Source: Bacillus pumilus (GTDB taxonomy: Bacteria; Bacillota; Bacilli; Bacillales; Bacillaceae). From it: a DNA stretch of 64,000 nt. The position numbers and the translations under genes are program-made. Of the stretch, positions 41,834 to 51,486 are shown piece by piece. The notes beneath the pieces were generated by a model. It did no database searches, had not been told where the DNA came from, and was given only the letters and a program-made list of their open reading frames with translations. The first letter of the stretch is position 1. Each line of letters begins with the position of its first letter. The DNA lies in assembly GCF_024498355.1 (NCBI RefSeq), contig NZ_CP101833.1, positions 2,337,001-2,401,000 on the forward strand. Direction: 5' to 3'.

Positions 41834-42034
41834 TTATTTCATACGTCCAAAGATATTGAGTAAAATGGTTAGTACGATGCTAATGACAATGCACGTAATA
41901 ACGGGAAAAAAGAACGTCACATTTCCTTTTTTCACAAAAATATCACCTGGAAGCTTACCAACCAATTGAAACACTAAGCCTGCGGCAAAAAGGACACCAC
42001 CTAAAATCATCAATATTTTAGGGAATTCAGTCAC
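41834..42034 (-). CDS. yrzS: Small DUF2905 membrane protein YrzS
   Basis: 66 aa with two transmembrane segments flanking [19 protein letters not shown], the DUF2905 signature. The GTG start at 42034 overlaps the end of ruvB by 8 bases (GTGACTGA). GGAGG is 9 bases upstream, inside ruvB, which suggests translational coupling. The longer reading frame upstream is only the ruvB antiframe. Function unknown; often found between ruvB and queA. Confidence 0.88.
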   Translation of the reverse strand: MTEFPKILMILGGVLFAAGLVFQLVGKLPGDIFVKKGNVTFFFPVITCIVISIVLTILLNIFGRMK

Positions 42035-43031
42035 GAATCGGAACCTCCATCTGAAAATGTTCATACGCTTCTCTTGTGACGACCCGGCCTCTTGGTGTTC
42101 TTTGCAGGAAACCAATTTGCAGTAAATACGGTTCGTACACATCTTCAATCGTATGTGATTCTTCTCCAATTGTCGCTGAGATCGTATCAAGTCCAACAGG
42201 ACCGCCTCTAAATTTTTCAATCATACTTAAAAGCAGCTTGTGGTCTATATGATCCAGTCCCAGCCTGTCGACTTGGAGACGTTCAAGGGCATCTTCTGCA
42301 ATGTCCTGTGTAATGGCATGATTCCCAAGCACCTGCGCAAAATCTCTTACTCTTCTGAGTAAACGATTGGCGACCCTCGGCGTCCCCCGAGAACGTCTCG
42401 CTATCTCTTCTGCTGAGCGAACGTCGATCCCAATCTCGAACAGCTCGGCTGTTCTTGCCACAATGTGAGCCAAATCTCTTTGCTCATAGTATTCCAATCT
42501 TGCATGTACCCCAAACCTATCACGAAGCGGTGCTGTTAAAAGCCCAACACGGGTCGTAGCACCTACAAGTGTAAATGGCGGTAAATCAAGCCGTACAGAG
42601 CGCGCTGTATCTCCTTTTCCAATGACGATATCTAGACAAAAATCCTCCATCGCCGGATATAGCACTTCCTCAATTGAGCGCTGCAAGCGATGAATTTCAT
42701 CAATAAACAAAACATCACCAGGTTCAAGAGATGTCAGGATAGCCGCCAAATCGCCAGGACGCTCAATTGCTGGTCCAGACGTTGTACGCAGCTGAACATT
42801 CATTTCATTGGCAATGATCGACGCAAGCGTTGTTTTCCCTAGTCCAGGCGGTCCATATAAAAGGACGTGATCCAGCGTTTCCTGCCTCATCCGGGCAGCT
42901 TCAATAAACACGCTGAGATTATCCTTTACTTTTTGCTGACCGATATATTGGCTAAGTGTCTGCGGCCGCAAACTTTGCTCAATGGCTGATTCATGGTTGT
43001 CTGCTTCAGTTGAGACGAGCCGTTCATCCAT
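42027..43031 (-). CDS. ruvB: Holliday-junction helicase motor RuvB
   Basis: 334 aa AAA+ protein. Walker [14 protein letters not shown] (about residue 60), Walker [10 protein letters not shown], sensor-1 [21 protein letters not shown], arginine-finger region and the C-terminal winged helix [11 protein letters not shown] are intact. It drives branch migration with RuvA. It follows ruvA by 11 bases. Confidence 0.98.
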   Translation of the reverse strand: MDERLVSTEADNHESAIEQSLRPQTLSQYIGQQKVKDNLSVFIEAARMRQETLDHVLLYGPPGLGKTTLASIIANEMNVQLRTTSGPAIERPGDLAAILTSLEPGDVLFIDEIHRLQRSIEEVLYPAMEDFCLDIVIGKGDTARSVRLDLPPFTLVGATTRVGLLTAPLRDRFGVHARLEYYEQRDLAHIVARTAELFEIGIDVRSAEEIARRSRGTPRVANRLLRRVRDFAQVLGNHAITQDIAEDALERLQVDRLGLDHIDHKLLLSMIEKFRGGPVGLDTISATIGEESHTIEDVYEPYLLQIGFLQRTPRGRVVTREAYEHFQMEVPIRD

Positions 43032-43042
43032 GAGACATCACC

Positions 43043-43648
43043 CTATTTCAACATTTTTTGTAAAGCTTTTTTCACATATTGATCGGTTGTGAGATTTTTC
43101 TCTTCTTTTAATAAAGGCAGAACCTTTTTGATTTCACGATCACCGTATCCAAGGACACTTAACGCTTCGAGCGCTTCATCTAATGCGGTTTGCTGCGTTT
43201 CGATCTGAATATGATCCTCGTGATTAAATAAGTTGCCAATCATTTCTGGCACCACATCTGCAAGCTTTCCTTTTAGATCTAGAATGATCTGACGAGCTGT
43301 TTTTTTGCCAACGCCAGGGAATTTAATAAGGAATGCTTCATCCTCACGTTCTATCGCTGAAATGACAGCGCCAGGATCACCGGAAGCAAGGATCGCAAGT
43401 GCAACCTTTGGTCCAATCCCTGTGACATTTAACAGTTTTGTGAACAACGCTTTTTCTTCTCTTGTTTGAAATCCATATAACGAAAATGCGTCTTCCTTTA
43501 TGTAATGATACGTATAAATCGTTTCTTGTTTATTTACTTGATAGATAAACGGGTTTGGGGTATAGACTTGATATCCCACTCCGCCGTTTTGAATGACAAC
43601 ATATTGCGGGCACACATAATCAATGGTCCCTTTCACAAATTCTATCAC
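43043..43648 (-). CDS. ruvA: Holliday-junction DNA-binding protein RuvA
   Basis: 201 aa. An N-terminal OB fold ([23 protein letters not shown]), helix-hairpin-helix motifs ([36 protein letters not shown]) and a C-terminal domain that contacts RuvB ([20 protein letters not shown]). The GTG at 43648 gives exactly the B. subtilis length; the GTG at 43657 is part of GAGGTG. Confidence 0.97.
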   Translation of the reverse strand: MIEFVKGTIDYVCPQYVVIQNGGVGYQVYTPNPFIYQVNKQETIYTYHYIKEDAFSLYGFQTREEKALFTKLLNVTGIGPKVALAILASGDPGAVISAIEREDEAFLIKFPGVGKKTARQIILDLKGKLADVVPEMIGNLFNHEDHIQIETQQTALDEALEALSVLGYGDREIKKVLPLLKEEKNLTTDQYVKKALQKMLK

Positions 43649-43752
43649 CGTTTTCACCTCTTTGACTGTTCTTCATTGTAACATAAATCGAAGAGAAAAC
43701 CGCAATAAAAGTTAACATACGTTCGCTCAGTCCATTTTTACGGTGCAACCAT

Positions 43753-43788
43753 GAAAAACAGCTTGCGGCCCTCACACCAGCAAGCTGT
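43753..43788 (-). terminator. Terminator after bofC
   Basis: The minus strand reads ACAGCTTGC, a 13-base loop and GCAAGCTGT, then TTTTTC. It separates bofC from ruvAB. Confidence 0.8.
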
Positions 43789-43796
43789 CACACGCT

Positions 43797-44309
43797 TTAA
43801 AATGATATTTCATTTCGGTAAGGTTGCATGACTTCAAGCACATGCTCAAATTCATCCTTTGTTCGAAAAGGAATGCCTTGCTCAAGCTGCTCCTCCACAT
43901 GGCTTTCTAAACGGGACGTATCAATTTGAAAGAAGAGATGAATAGGCTCCGCCCAGCCGCCTGGCCTTCCATGAAACGTAGAAATGACACCGTCCTCTGA
44001 TAATCCGATATATCCATTTGCTTTACTTAATGGAGAGATATCATCAATTTGTTTTCTAAAAAGGGCAAAATCCTCTTGTTGTTCTACCAGCGTCCAGCCT
44101 TTATACTGCGTCCAAAATGTGTCTTTGTCTTCTAATGATGCCCGGTGTCTTTCAATACTCACATCGCCGTCTAGATAGACTTTTTCAAGCTGCACGGTGA
44201 TGGTGTTTGACTGCTTTTGCAAGTGTTCTTTTCCTTCCATATCCGCAGCGAAAAAAAGAACACTTGTCATGATAAGTCCTGTAACGAAACGTTTCATCTT
44301 CACTTTCAC
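43797..44309 (-). CDS. bofC: BofC, forespore inhibitor of SpoIVB signalling
   Basis: 170 aa secreted protein, the length of B. subtilis BofC. A signal sequence of about 20 residues (RFVTGLIMTSVLFFAA) is followed by the N-terminal beta domain (TVQLEKVYLDGDVSIERHRA) and the bypass-of-forespore C domain (NGYIGLSEDGVISTFHGRPG). It works in the intermembrane space and restrains SpoIVB, which triggers SpoIVFB-dependent sigma-K activation; spoIVFB is encoded at 60586. GTG start with GAGGTG 6 bases upstream. Confidence 0.93.
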   Translation of the reverse strand: MKVKMKRFVTGLIMTSVLFFAADMEGKEHLQKQSNTITVQLEKVYLDGDVSIERHRASLEDKDTFWTQYKGWTLVEQQEDFALFRKQIDDISPLSKANGYIGLSEDGVISTFHGRPGGWAEPIHLFFQIDTSRLESHVEEQLEQGIPFRTKDEFEHVLEVMQPYRNEISF

Positions 44310-44536
44310 TATTTACACCTCTTTAGAACATAAGATCGATGCATGACATATGTAGTTTGACCCATTTTTCTAAACATTAACCAAACCGATTACACTGACT
44401 CGTTTTAAGAGTCTTTCGTTGTATCCTTCATTCGTAAATGTTATGTTTTATACAATCCATTGCTTTATCGAATGAAACGGTTTTTTCATCATTCGTTTTT
44501 CAGCCGCATAAACTGAAACCAAAGAAGGTGAAGTCA

Positions 44537-45181
44537 ATGTCAGATATCAAAAGATTAGCCGAATCGATTCAGTATCATGAAGAAAAACGTTTTAATAAGC
44601 TCACCTTAAAACCGGCAGAGCTTGAGCTGTGCGGCAAAGGAAGAAGTGCCTATGTATTTTCATATAAAAAAGCTGGCAAGAAAATGGCGCTAAAAGTCTT
44701 TTTCCCTTCTTATCAACACATTGCCCGCAAAGAGGCAGCAATTTACGAAAAACTTTCCGGTTCGTCATACTACCCTGAGATTTATGAGTCTGGGGATCAG
44801 TATATTTTAATGGAATATATTAAAGGCTACACATTCTATGAATGCCTGACAAAGGGTATTCCGATCAAGAAACAAATGATTGAACAAGTAGATGAAGCGC
44901 TAGAAGAAGCACGTGAGAAAGGGTTAAACCCTTCAGATATCCATCTGCGCAACCTGATATTAACAAAGGAAGGCCTCGTTAAGGTGATCGACGTTGCCCG
45001 CTTCACCCAAACGAAAACATGTCATCAATGGAATGATTTAAAAGCCGCTTACGCCTATTACCAAAAACCTTTTTTCCCTAAAAAAGCGCCGCGTCTGTGG
45101 CTTGAAGTGATTGCCTATTTATATAAAAAGAACTGGCTCTCCCGCGGCCAGCTTAACAACCGAAATGATTTCTCCGCATAA
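44537..45181 (+). CDS. yrzF: Serine/threonine-kinase-like protein, YrzF-like
   Basis: 214 aa, one compact kinase-fold domain. The glycine-rich loop LCGKGRSAYVFSY, the ATP lysine in MALKVFFP, the helix-C Glu in RKEAAIYEKL and hinge ILMEYIKGYTF are recognisable. The catalytic loop reads NPSDIHLRNLIL: Asp and Asn remain but the His-Arg-Asp order is changed. The DFG position reads IDVARF. This resembles small atypical bacterial kinases (B. subtilis YrzF). Activity is uncertain. The ATG at 44537 follows GAAGGTG. Followed by a strong terminator; monocistronic. Confidence 0.75.
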   Translation: MSDIKRLAESIQYHEEKRFNKLTLKPAELELCGKGRSAYVFSYKKAGKKMALKVFFPSYQHIARKEAAIYEKLSGSSYYPEIYESGDQYILMEYIKGYTFYECLTKGIPIKKQMIEQVDEALEEAREKGLNPSDIHLRNLILTKEGLVKVIDVARFTQTKTCHQWNDLKAAYAYYQKPFFPKKAPRLWLEVIAYLYKKNWLSRGQLNNRNDFSA

Positions 45182-45182
45182 C

Positions 45183-45215
45183 GAAAGCCGCTCTCCTTCC
45201 GAGCGGCTTTTCTGT
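45183..45215. terminator. Terminator after the yrzF-like gene
   Basis: AAAGCCGCTC, 7 bases and GAGCGGCTTT, then TTCTGTTTTATT. It may also serve the convergent small gene at 45217. Confidence 0.82.
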
Positions 45216-45216
45216 T

Positions 45217-45399
45217 TTATTCTGTTTCTACATGGATACTATTTACATTTAATAGATTAATGATTTCATTATTCAGCTTAAACCATTGATTGGATTCCTC
45301 AATTTTTTTATACACATCGTAGGTAGCTGGACGTTTCAGCTCGAAATCAAGCACTTCCCCATTGTTCATATGAAATGTTACCTTGAATACTTTCATCAT
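45217..45399 (-). CDS. Small hypothetical protein (60 aa)
   Basis: 60 aa starting MMKVFKVTFHMNNGEVLDFE. It has alternating beta-like hydrophobic residues (VFKVTFHMNNGEVLDFELK) and ends LLNVNSIHVETE. No known domain is recognised; it may form a small beta-rich fold of the kind that reads like a PilZ- or SH3-sized unit, but this is not established. GGAAGG lies 7 bases before the ATG, and a bidirectional terminator follows the stop. The good ribosome binding site and terminator support a real gene. Confidence 0.65.
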   Translation of the reverse strand: MMKVFKVTFHMNNGEVLDFELKRPATYDVYKKIEESNQWFKLNNEIINLLNVNSIHVETE

Positions 45400-45590
45400 A
45401 AGATCACCTTCCACTCTTTCTTGTTCGCTAACTGGTAAGGTCAGCTCTTTTCATTCATTCTCTACTCAACTCGTTTCCCCTCCTTCTTTCCTTCCAAACA
45501 CAAGAAGTTTAAATTTTGTTTAAATTCACACAACATCTCTATCTCTCTAATCTGCAAAGAAGTATATTGTTTAAAAAGGGGGCTGTCTTC

Positions 45591-45746
45591 ATGAAACAGA
45601 AAAAGAAAAAGAAAAGAACATCCCCAGAGAGACAAACTGTCTTGTTTCATTTAACAGATGCCCTGATTCCGAGTATGGAAATCATGGCGATTGCAGTAAG
45701 AGCACTTTTCCATCTCGTGAGAAAAGCCTTTTCAGCCGTTTTATAA
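45591..45746 (+). CDS. Small basic amphipathic peptide (51 aa), function unknown
   Basis: 51 aa. The first ten residues are nearly all Lys/Arg (MKQKKKKKRTSPERQ). The rest (FHLTDALIPSMEIMAIAVRA, then FHLVRKAFSAVL) can form amphipathic or membrane-lying helices. AAAGGGGG is 8 bases upstream of the ATG, and a clear terminator begins at the stop codon, so it forms its own small transcription unit. I do not recognise a family. It might be membrane-associated; toxicity or a sporulation role would be speculation. Confidence 0.6.
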   Translation: MKQKKKKKRTSPERQTVLFHLTDALIPSMEIMAIAVRALFHLVRKAFSAVL

Positions 45747-45779
45747 AACCCCGCACAAAAGGAGTGCGAGGTTCTTTTT

Positions 45780-45782
<3 letters not shown>
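45747..45782. terminator. Terminator after the 51-aa gene
   Basis: AACCCCGCAC, AAAAGGA and GTGCGAGGTT, then TCTTTTTTT. It overlaps the thiC stop and may also act weakly on the minus strand. Confidence 0.8.
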
Positions 45783-47772
<1,990 letters not shown>

Positions 47773-47931
47773 CTTTTATTGATTTCCACATCAGTTTATC
47801 ATAGAGACGATATGAAAAAAAGAAGATTCAGGAAAATAGTTCCTTTCCCCTACAAGCTGTACCGATGAGCATGATATGCAAACTTCTATACAACAGCTTC
47901 CCCTTTATTTCGATCAAATCAGAAATCATCA

Positions 47932-47959
47932 TTGATCCTTTTTTCCTACTATGTATAAT
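47932..47959 (+). promoter_or_regulatory. Sigma-A promoter of an undescribed short transcription unit
   Basis: TTGATC (47932-47937) and TATAAT (47954-47959) with a 16-base spacer, start expected near 47966. A terminator at 48158-48194 bounds a transcript of about 230 bases. Confidence 0.6.
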
Positions 47960-48044
47960 TAATCTAAATGAAGAATTTTTTATACAAACTACTTGTTCAA
48001 AGGAAGTTCTAGTCGATTGCAAACATTTCTAACATTTATCAGTG

Positions 48045-48155
48045 ATGAATCGGACGATGATGAAGTGGACATCCATTATTGCTGGTATTTTATTACTTGG
48101 ATTTGGCTGTTATTTCTTTTACGAATTTTATATAGGCATCAAGATATTTTTTTAA
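48045..48155 (+). CDS. Candidate small membrane protein (36 aa) in a short transcription unit
   Basis: A 36-codon frame starting MNRTMMKWTSIIAG, with one hydrophobic helix (IIAGILLLGFGCYFFY) and a tail ending IGIKIFF. The composition looks like a single-pass small membrane protein, but no good ribosome binding site precedes it. A second overlapping frame, TTG at 48017 to TAG at 48166 (49 aa), has AAAGGAAG 10 bases upstream; it contains an acidic N-terminus (SDESDDDEVD) and a Trp-rich hydrophobic part. Only one, or neither, may be translated; the unit could also be a small RNA. Confidence 0.35.
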   Translation: MNRTMMKWTSIIAGILLLGFGCYFFYEFYIGIKIFF

Positions 48156-48157
48156 GA

Positions 48158-48194
48158 AAAGGCTAGAGTTCGTAATGAACTTTAGCCTTTTTTA
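48158..48194. terminator. Terminator between the small unit and coxA
   Basis: AAAGGCTAGAGTTC, GTAAT and GAACTTTAGCCTTT form a 14-bp stem with one G-T pair, followed by TTTTT. A shorter T-rich tail on the minus strand could also end coxA. Confidence 0.85.
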
Positions 48195-48203
48195 TTCATT
48201 CAA

Positions 48204-48821
48204 CTATCGGGTCATGCCTGTTTGTCCTGTTTCAAATTGTGTTTTTCTCATATCTCTGAAGCGTGTGAATGCTCCTTCATCTTTGATGACTTGGACAGCT
48301 CTTCCATCTGCATAACGAGTCGCTGCTTCTTCTACTTGTGATACGCCCTCTTCCGTCAGACGTCCATCCGATTTAATCGCAATATAGACATTTTCATCAG
48401 TGACCATAACTTGTGAGTCTGCTACGTGATTCATTTTATTCACGCGGTTCGCAATTTTTCGTGAACGCTGTATGTTCTCTTGTTTATCGTAGCCAGAGAA
48501 CGACATTTGGTTATGATAATTCATATCTCCATGACTGTAGCGTCCATCTCCGCCAGTAAGAGGCATTCTCACTTGATCCTCCGTAGGACGCGAACGATAA
48601 TCAACATTCGTTGTATTTTCGTTCATCCCTTCCATAAGCTCAGAAATTGGGCCTTGGTGATCTTGGTTATTGTCTGCCGCCCGTTGATTCGAATGATAAC
48701 CGACCGGCTGGCCTGATTGATTATAACGAGTATCTACACCCGCATTGTCATTTGTACCACATGCAGTTAAACCAATAGGAAGAAGCACTAATGCGATTGT
48801 TTTTTGCCATTTTTGTCTCAA
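48204..48821 (-). CDS. coxA: Spore cortex lipoprotein CoxA (YhcN/YlaJ family)
   Basis: 205 aa. The lipoprotein signal peptide ends in the lipobox LTAC (LPIGLTACGTND). The C-terminal half is the YhcN/YlaJ sporulation-lipoprotein domain (ANRVNKMNHVADSQVMVTDENVYIAI). The middle is Asn/Gln-rich. B. subtilis CoxA (YrbB) is a cortex-associated spore protein in the same position after safA. TTG at 48821 is preferred (AGGGGG 8 bases upstream, MRQKWQKTIAL signal). The reading frame continues upstream without a ribosome binding site. Confidence 0.88.
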   Translation of the reverse strand: MRQKWQKTIALVLLPIGLTACGTNDNAGVDTRYNQSGQPVGYHSNQRAADNNQDHQGPISELMEGMNENTTNVDYRSRPTEDQVRMPLTGGDGRYSHGDMNYHNQMSFSGYDKQENIQRSRKIANRVNKMNHVADSQVMVTDENVYIAIKSDGRLTEEGVSQVEEAATRYADGRAVQVIKDEGAFTRFRDMRKTQFETGQTGMTR

Positions 48822-48917
48822 ACGAAAAACCCCCTGTACAAATTCAATCTCATGAGCGCGAAACTGGCTCTGTTTTAGCATGTACAGTTCAGGGAAAAAT
48901 CAAGCTGTCAGTTATAA

Positions 48918-48950
48918 ACAAAAAAAGGAACGATTGAGATCGTCCCTTCT
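48918..48950 (-). terminator. Terminator after safA
   Basis: The minus strand reads GGGACGAT, CTCA and ATCGTTCC, then seven T. It separates safA from coxA; read-through into coxA is possible. Confidence 0.78.
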
Positions 48951-48954
48951 GTCA

Positions 48955-49581
48955 TTAATCTTCTTCGTCTTCTTCTGGTCTTGCAAAAACGGATTGACCC
49001 TGATATGGCTGCATATAAGGCTGAGCAGGATAAGCCCCCATTTGACCATAAGGAACAGGATTTGGATAATGTCCAGGCCATGGCTGATGATGATGCTTCA
49101 TGCCATCATCACAACCGCAGTCTTCCTTGCCATAGGCTTCATTTGAAGCGTTTGGATAAAAGCCTTGATTCACGTTCGCATTCACGTTCGCATTTGCGCC
49201 TGTATTTGGATGCATATGGTGGTGCCAGTGATGTCCATCGTTTGCATGATGCTCATGATTTTCCCCGTAGTAAGCTGGCGCTTGATAGGCTGGATAATAC
49301 GGCTGGGCCGGGTAAGGATACGGCATCATGTGATGGTGATAATAGGGCTGGACCGGATAACAAAGACCTGAACCCGGTAAGATAGGTGAAGCCGGCACCA
49401 TTTGCTGCGGATATGGATACATCGCAGGCATGTAATGACCATGACCATAATAAGGATCATATGATTCATGATGAGGATGCTGGTGATGATCTTTATTTTC
49501 TGCCATTCCTCCTACTGCTGTCCCTCCAACATTCGGCATTTGTGGGAAGTTAGGAAGGTTTGGGTAATTGCTATGCTCCAT
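48955..49581 (-). CDS. safA: SafA short form (C30-like) from an internal start
   Basis: Inside safA, GAGGAGG (49596-49590) lies 8 bases before an in-frame ATG (Met222, MEHSNYPNLPNFPQMPNVGG). This would produce a 208 aa protein lacking the LysM domain. B. subtilis makes SafA-C30 from an internal start at the equivalent MENANYP position, so sequence and precedent agree. The short form multimerises with full-length SafA in the coat. Production here is inferred. Confidence 0.7.
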   Translation of the reverse strand: MEHSNYPNLPNFPQMPNVGGTAVGGMAENKDHHQHPHHESYDPYYGHGHYMPAMYPYPQQMVPASPILPGSGLCYPVQPYYHHHMMPYPYPAQPYYPAYQAPAYYGENHEHHANDGHHWHHHMHPNTGANANVNANVNQGFYPNASNEAYGKEDCGCDDGMKHHHQPWPGHYPNPVPYGQMGAYPAQPYMQPYQGQSVFARPEEDEED

Positions 49582-50244
49582 ATCTTTTCCCTCCTCTTTT
49601 TGAAGCGGAATATGAATAAACGGATCATATCCCTTTGCCACCTCATCTTTGTGATGATCCTTATTCTCATGATGAAAATAGTCCTTGTGATCTTTATGGT
49701 CCTTATTTTCATGATAAAAATGGTCCTTGTGATCTTTATGGTCCTTATTTTCATGATAAAAATGATCCTTGTGATCTTTATGGTCCTTCTTCTCATCATG
49801 AACATGATCTTTCTTTTCATAAAAGTGATCTTTTTTCTCATGATGTTCTTTTTTGGGAGGAGGCGTGAATGGCTGGTAGAGATTGGTCTGATAATAGTTC
49901 ACATCAACTTGCGGAAAAACTGGCTGCTCGATCTTTGGCACTGGCGGTACATAAGGTACCGGTTCATTTGGCTTTTCCTTCGGTTTCGTATCTTGCACTT
50001 GCACGACATCCTTTGGCTTTTCTTTCACATACGGATGTTCTTTCTGCTTTGGCATTTCTTTCACTTTTTGGTGATCTGTTTTCACAGGAACACCACTAGA
50101 TGGAATCTTGATCTTCATACCCGGCATGATCAAATCTGGATTACTGAGCTGTGAATTTAGTTTTTTCAATTCTTGAAAGTCGACTCCGTATTTCTTTGAA
50201 ATTTTCCAAAGGGAGTCTCCTTTTTGCACAATATGAATTTTCAA
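48955..50244 (-). CDS. safA: Spore coat morphogenetic protein SafA
   Basis: 429 aa, longer than B. subtilis SafA (387). An N-terminal LysM domain (KIHIVQKGDSLWKISKKYGV, residues 1-46) targets the cortex-coat interface. A Pro-rich linker follows, then a Lys-Asp-His tandem repeat (about 152-196) not recalled from B. subtilis. The His/Pro/Tyr-rich C-terminal half contains PGSGLCYPVQPYYHH, CGCDDG near the end and ARPEEDEED at the terminus. SafA is the inner-coat hub. TTG start. A sigma-E promoter precedes it, and an internal start at 49581 probably makes the short SafA form. Confidence 0.93.
   Translation of the reverse strand: MKIHIVQKGDSLWKISKKYGVDFQELKKLNSQLSNPDLIMPGMKIKIPSSGVPVKTDHQKVKEMPKQKEHPYVKEKPKDVVQVQDTKPKEKPNEPVPYVPPVPKIEQPVFPQVDVNYYQTNLYQPFTPPPKKEHHEKKDHFYEKKDHVHDEKKDHKDHKDHFYHENKDHKDHKDHFYHENKDHKDHKDYFHHENKDHHKDEVAKGYDPFIHIPLQKEEGKDMEHSNYPNLPNFPQMPNVGGTAVGGMAENKDHHQHPHHESYDPYYGHGHYMPAMYPYPQQMVPASPILPGSGLCYPVQPYYHHHMMPYPYPAQPYYPAYQAPAYYGENHEHHANDGHHWHHHMHPNTGANANVNANVNQGFYPNASNEAYGKEDCGCDDGMKHHHQPWPGHYPNPVPYGQMGAYPAQPYMQPYQGQSVFARPEEDEED
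49657..49790. repeat. 42-bp coding tandem repeat in safA (Lys-Asp-His repeat)
   Basis: About three near-perfect 42-base units encode KDHKDHFYHEN-type 14-residue repeats on the minus strand. The last copies differ by a few bases. Such arrays change length by slippage or recombination. Flanking sequence (KKDHFYEKKDHVHDEKK) is a more decayed version. Confidence 0.9.
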
Positions 50245-50312
50245 CGTTTTCCCCTCCTATTGCAAAACGTGAACGTAGCGGTTATGTCAGAAGTACAATA
50301 TGTTTCAACATA

Positions 50313-50341
50313 AATTTATGCCTATTTACAAGCCGATATGA
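50313..50341 (-). promoter_or_regulatory. Sigma-E promoter of safA
   Basis: TCATATC (50341-50335) and CATAAATT (50320-50313) are separated by 14 bases. They match the sigma-E consensus (-35 near TCATATT, -10 CATACAnT) with one change in each. B. subtilis safA is sigma-E dependent, so this fits mother-cell expression. Confidence 0.72.
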
Positions 50342-50376
50342 TAAAAACTTGTTTTCTGATAGGAGGGGCTGATGCT

Positions 50377-51486
50377 TTATTTAATGGTGAGCATTTTATT
50401 TAATGCAAGCAAAGCCTCTTTTGTTATCTCTTCATTGACCTGAATCAAACCAACCGGCTCACCCTTCTCAATACTTTCAAGTGACCATAACAAATGAGGC
50501 AGATCAATACGGTTCATGGTCAAACATGGACACATATCTGGGTTAAGGGATTCAATTTGTTTATCCGGGTGCTGGTCTATGATGCGTTTGACTAAATTCA
50601 TTTCTGTTCCGATCGCCCACTTGCTTCCTGCTGGCGCCTGCTTGATCGTATCAATAATAAATTTCGTTGAACCAGCTAGATCAGAAGCTCTTACCACCTC
50701 ATGCGTGCACTCTGGATGGACAAGGATTTGAATGTCACGATCTCTTTTTCTCGTTTCTTCAATATTCTGAACGGTAAACTTCTCATGTACGGAGCAATGC
50801 CCTTTCCATAAAATCATTTTGATGCGATGGAGCGGCTGATCGGTGATGAGCTTTTCTTCTACTTGATCCCAGACAGCCATTTCTTCTAGCGGGATACCTA
50901 AATCAAAGGCTGTATTACGCCCTAAATGCTGATCAGGGAGAAACAGAATCCGCTCTTTTTGTGTAAGCGCCCACTCCAGTACTTTCTTAGCGTTTGAAGA
51001 TGTGACGGTCGCCCCGCCATGCTTGCCGACAAATGCTTTAATATCAGCTGTTGAGTTGACATAAGTGAGCGGGAGTATCGTATCTCCAAATAGATCAGTG
51101 AGCTGTTCCCATGCTCTGTCCGTTTGTTTCATGTTCGCCATATCCGCCATTGAACAGCCTGCTCTCATATCTGGCAACAGGACGTGCTGATTCTTTTTTG
51201 ACAGCATATCTGCCGTTTCTGCCATGAAGTGAACACCGCAGAACACTATGTATTCTGCCTCCTGATTGTCAGCAGCTATTTGCGCTAGCTGCAATGAATC
51301 ACCTGTTGCATCTGCAAATTGGATGACCTCATCTTTTTGATAATGATGGCCTGGTATAAAAAGCTTTGATCCAAAAGCTCGTTTAATGTCTAACACACGC
51401 TGCTTCATCTCTTCATAAGAGCGGTGTTTATATTCATCTGGCATCATGGCCGAATGTTGATTCGCTAGTACATCAAGCATGGACAT
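50377..51486 (-). CDS. nadA: Quinolinate synthase NadA
   Basis: 369 aa, the longer Bacillus type. It has the [21 protein letters not shown] motif and three iron-sulfur cysteines in VFCGVHF (about 109), HPECTHEVV (about 229) and [13 protein letters not shown] (about 319). It condenses iminoaspartate with dihydroxyacetone phosphate to quinolinate. It overlaps nadC by 14 bases. Last gene of nadB-nadC-nadA. Confidence 0.97.
   Translation of the reverse strand: MSMLDVLANQHSAMMPDEYKHRSYEEMKQRVLDIKRAFGSKLFIPGHHYQKDEVIQFADATGDSLQLAQIAADNQEAEYIVFCGVHFMAETADMLSKKNQHVLLPDMRAGCSMADMANMKQTDRAWEQLTDLFGDTILPLTYVNSTADIKAFVGKHGGATVTSSNAKKVLEWALTQKERILFLPDQHLGRNTAFDLGIPLEEMAVWDQVEEKLITDQPLHRIKMILWKGHCSVHEKFTVQNIEETRKRDRDIQILVHPECTHEVVRASDLAGSTKFIIDTIKQAPAGSKWAIGTEMNLVKRIIDQHPDKQIESLNPDMCPCLTMNRIDLPHLLWSLESIEKGEPVGLIQVNEEITKEALLALNKMLTIK

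Noticed and set aside
47828..48022. 64-aa open frame on the minus strand upstream of the thiC riboswitch
   Set aside because: No ribosome binding site, odd composition, and it runs through the promoter of the plus-strand unit.
49657..49790. Regular repeats that could look like a CRISPR array
   Set aside because: The units are directly adjacent without spacers and encode an in-frame protein repeat; no cas genes nearby.
49468..50154. Long open frame (228 aa) on the plus strand opposite safA, rich in Ile, Met and Phe
   Set aside because: It is the mirror of the biased Lys/Asp/His and Pro codons of safA; no ribosome binding site, repetitive composition, and safA is firmly identified.
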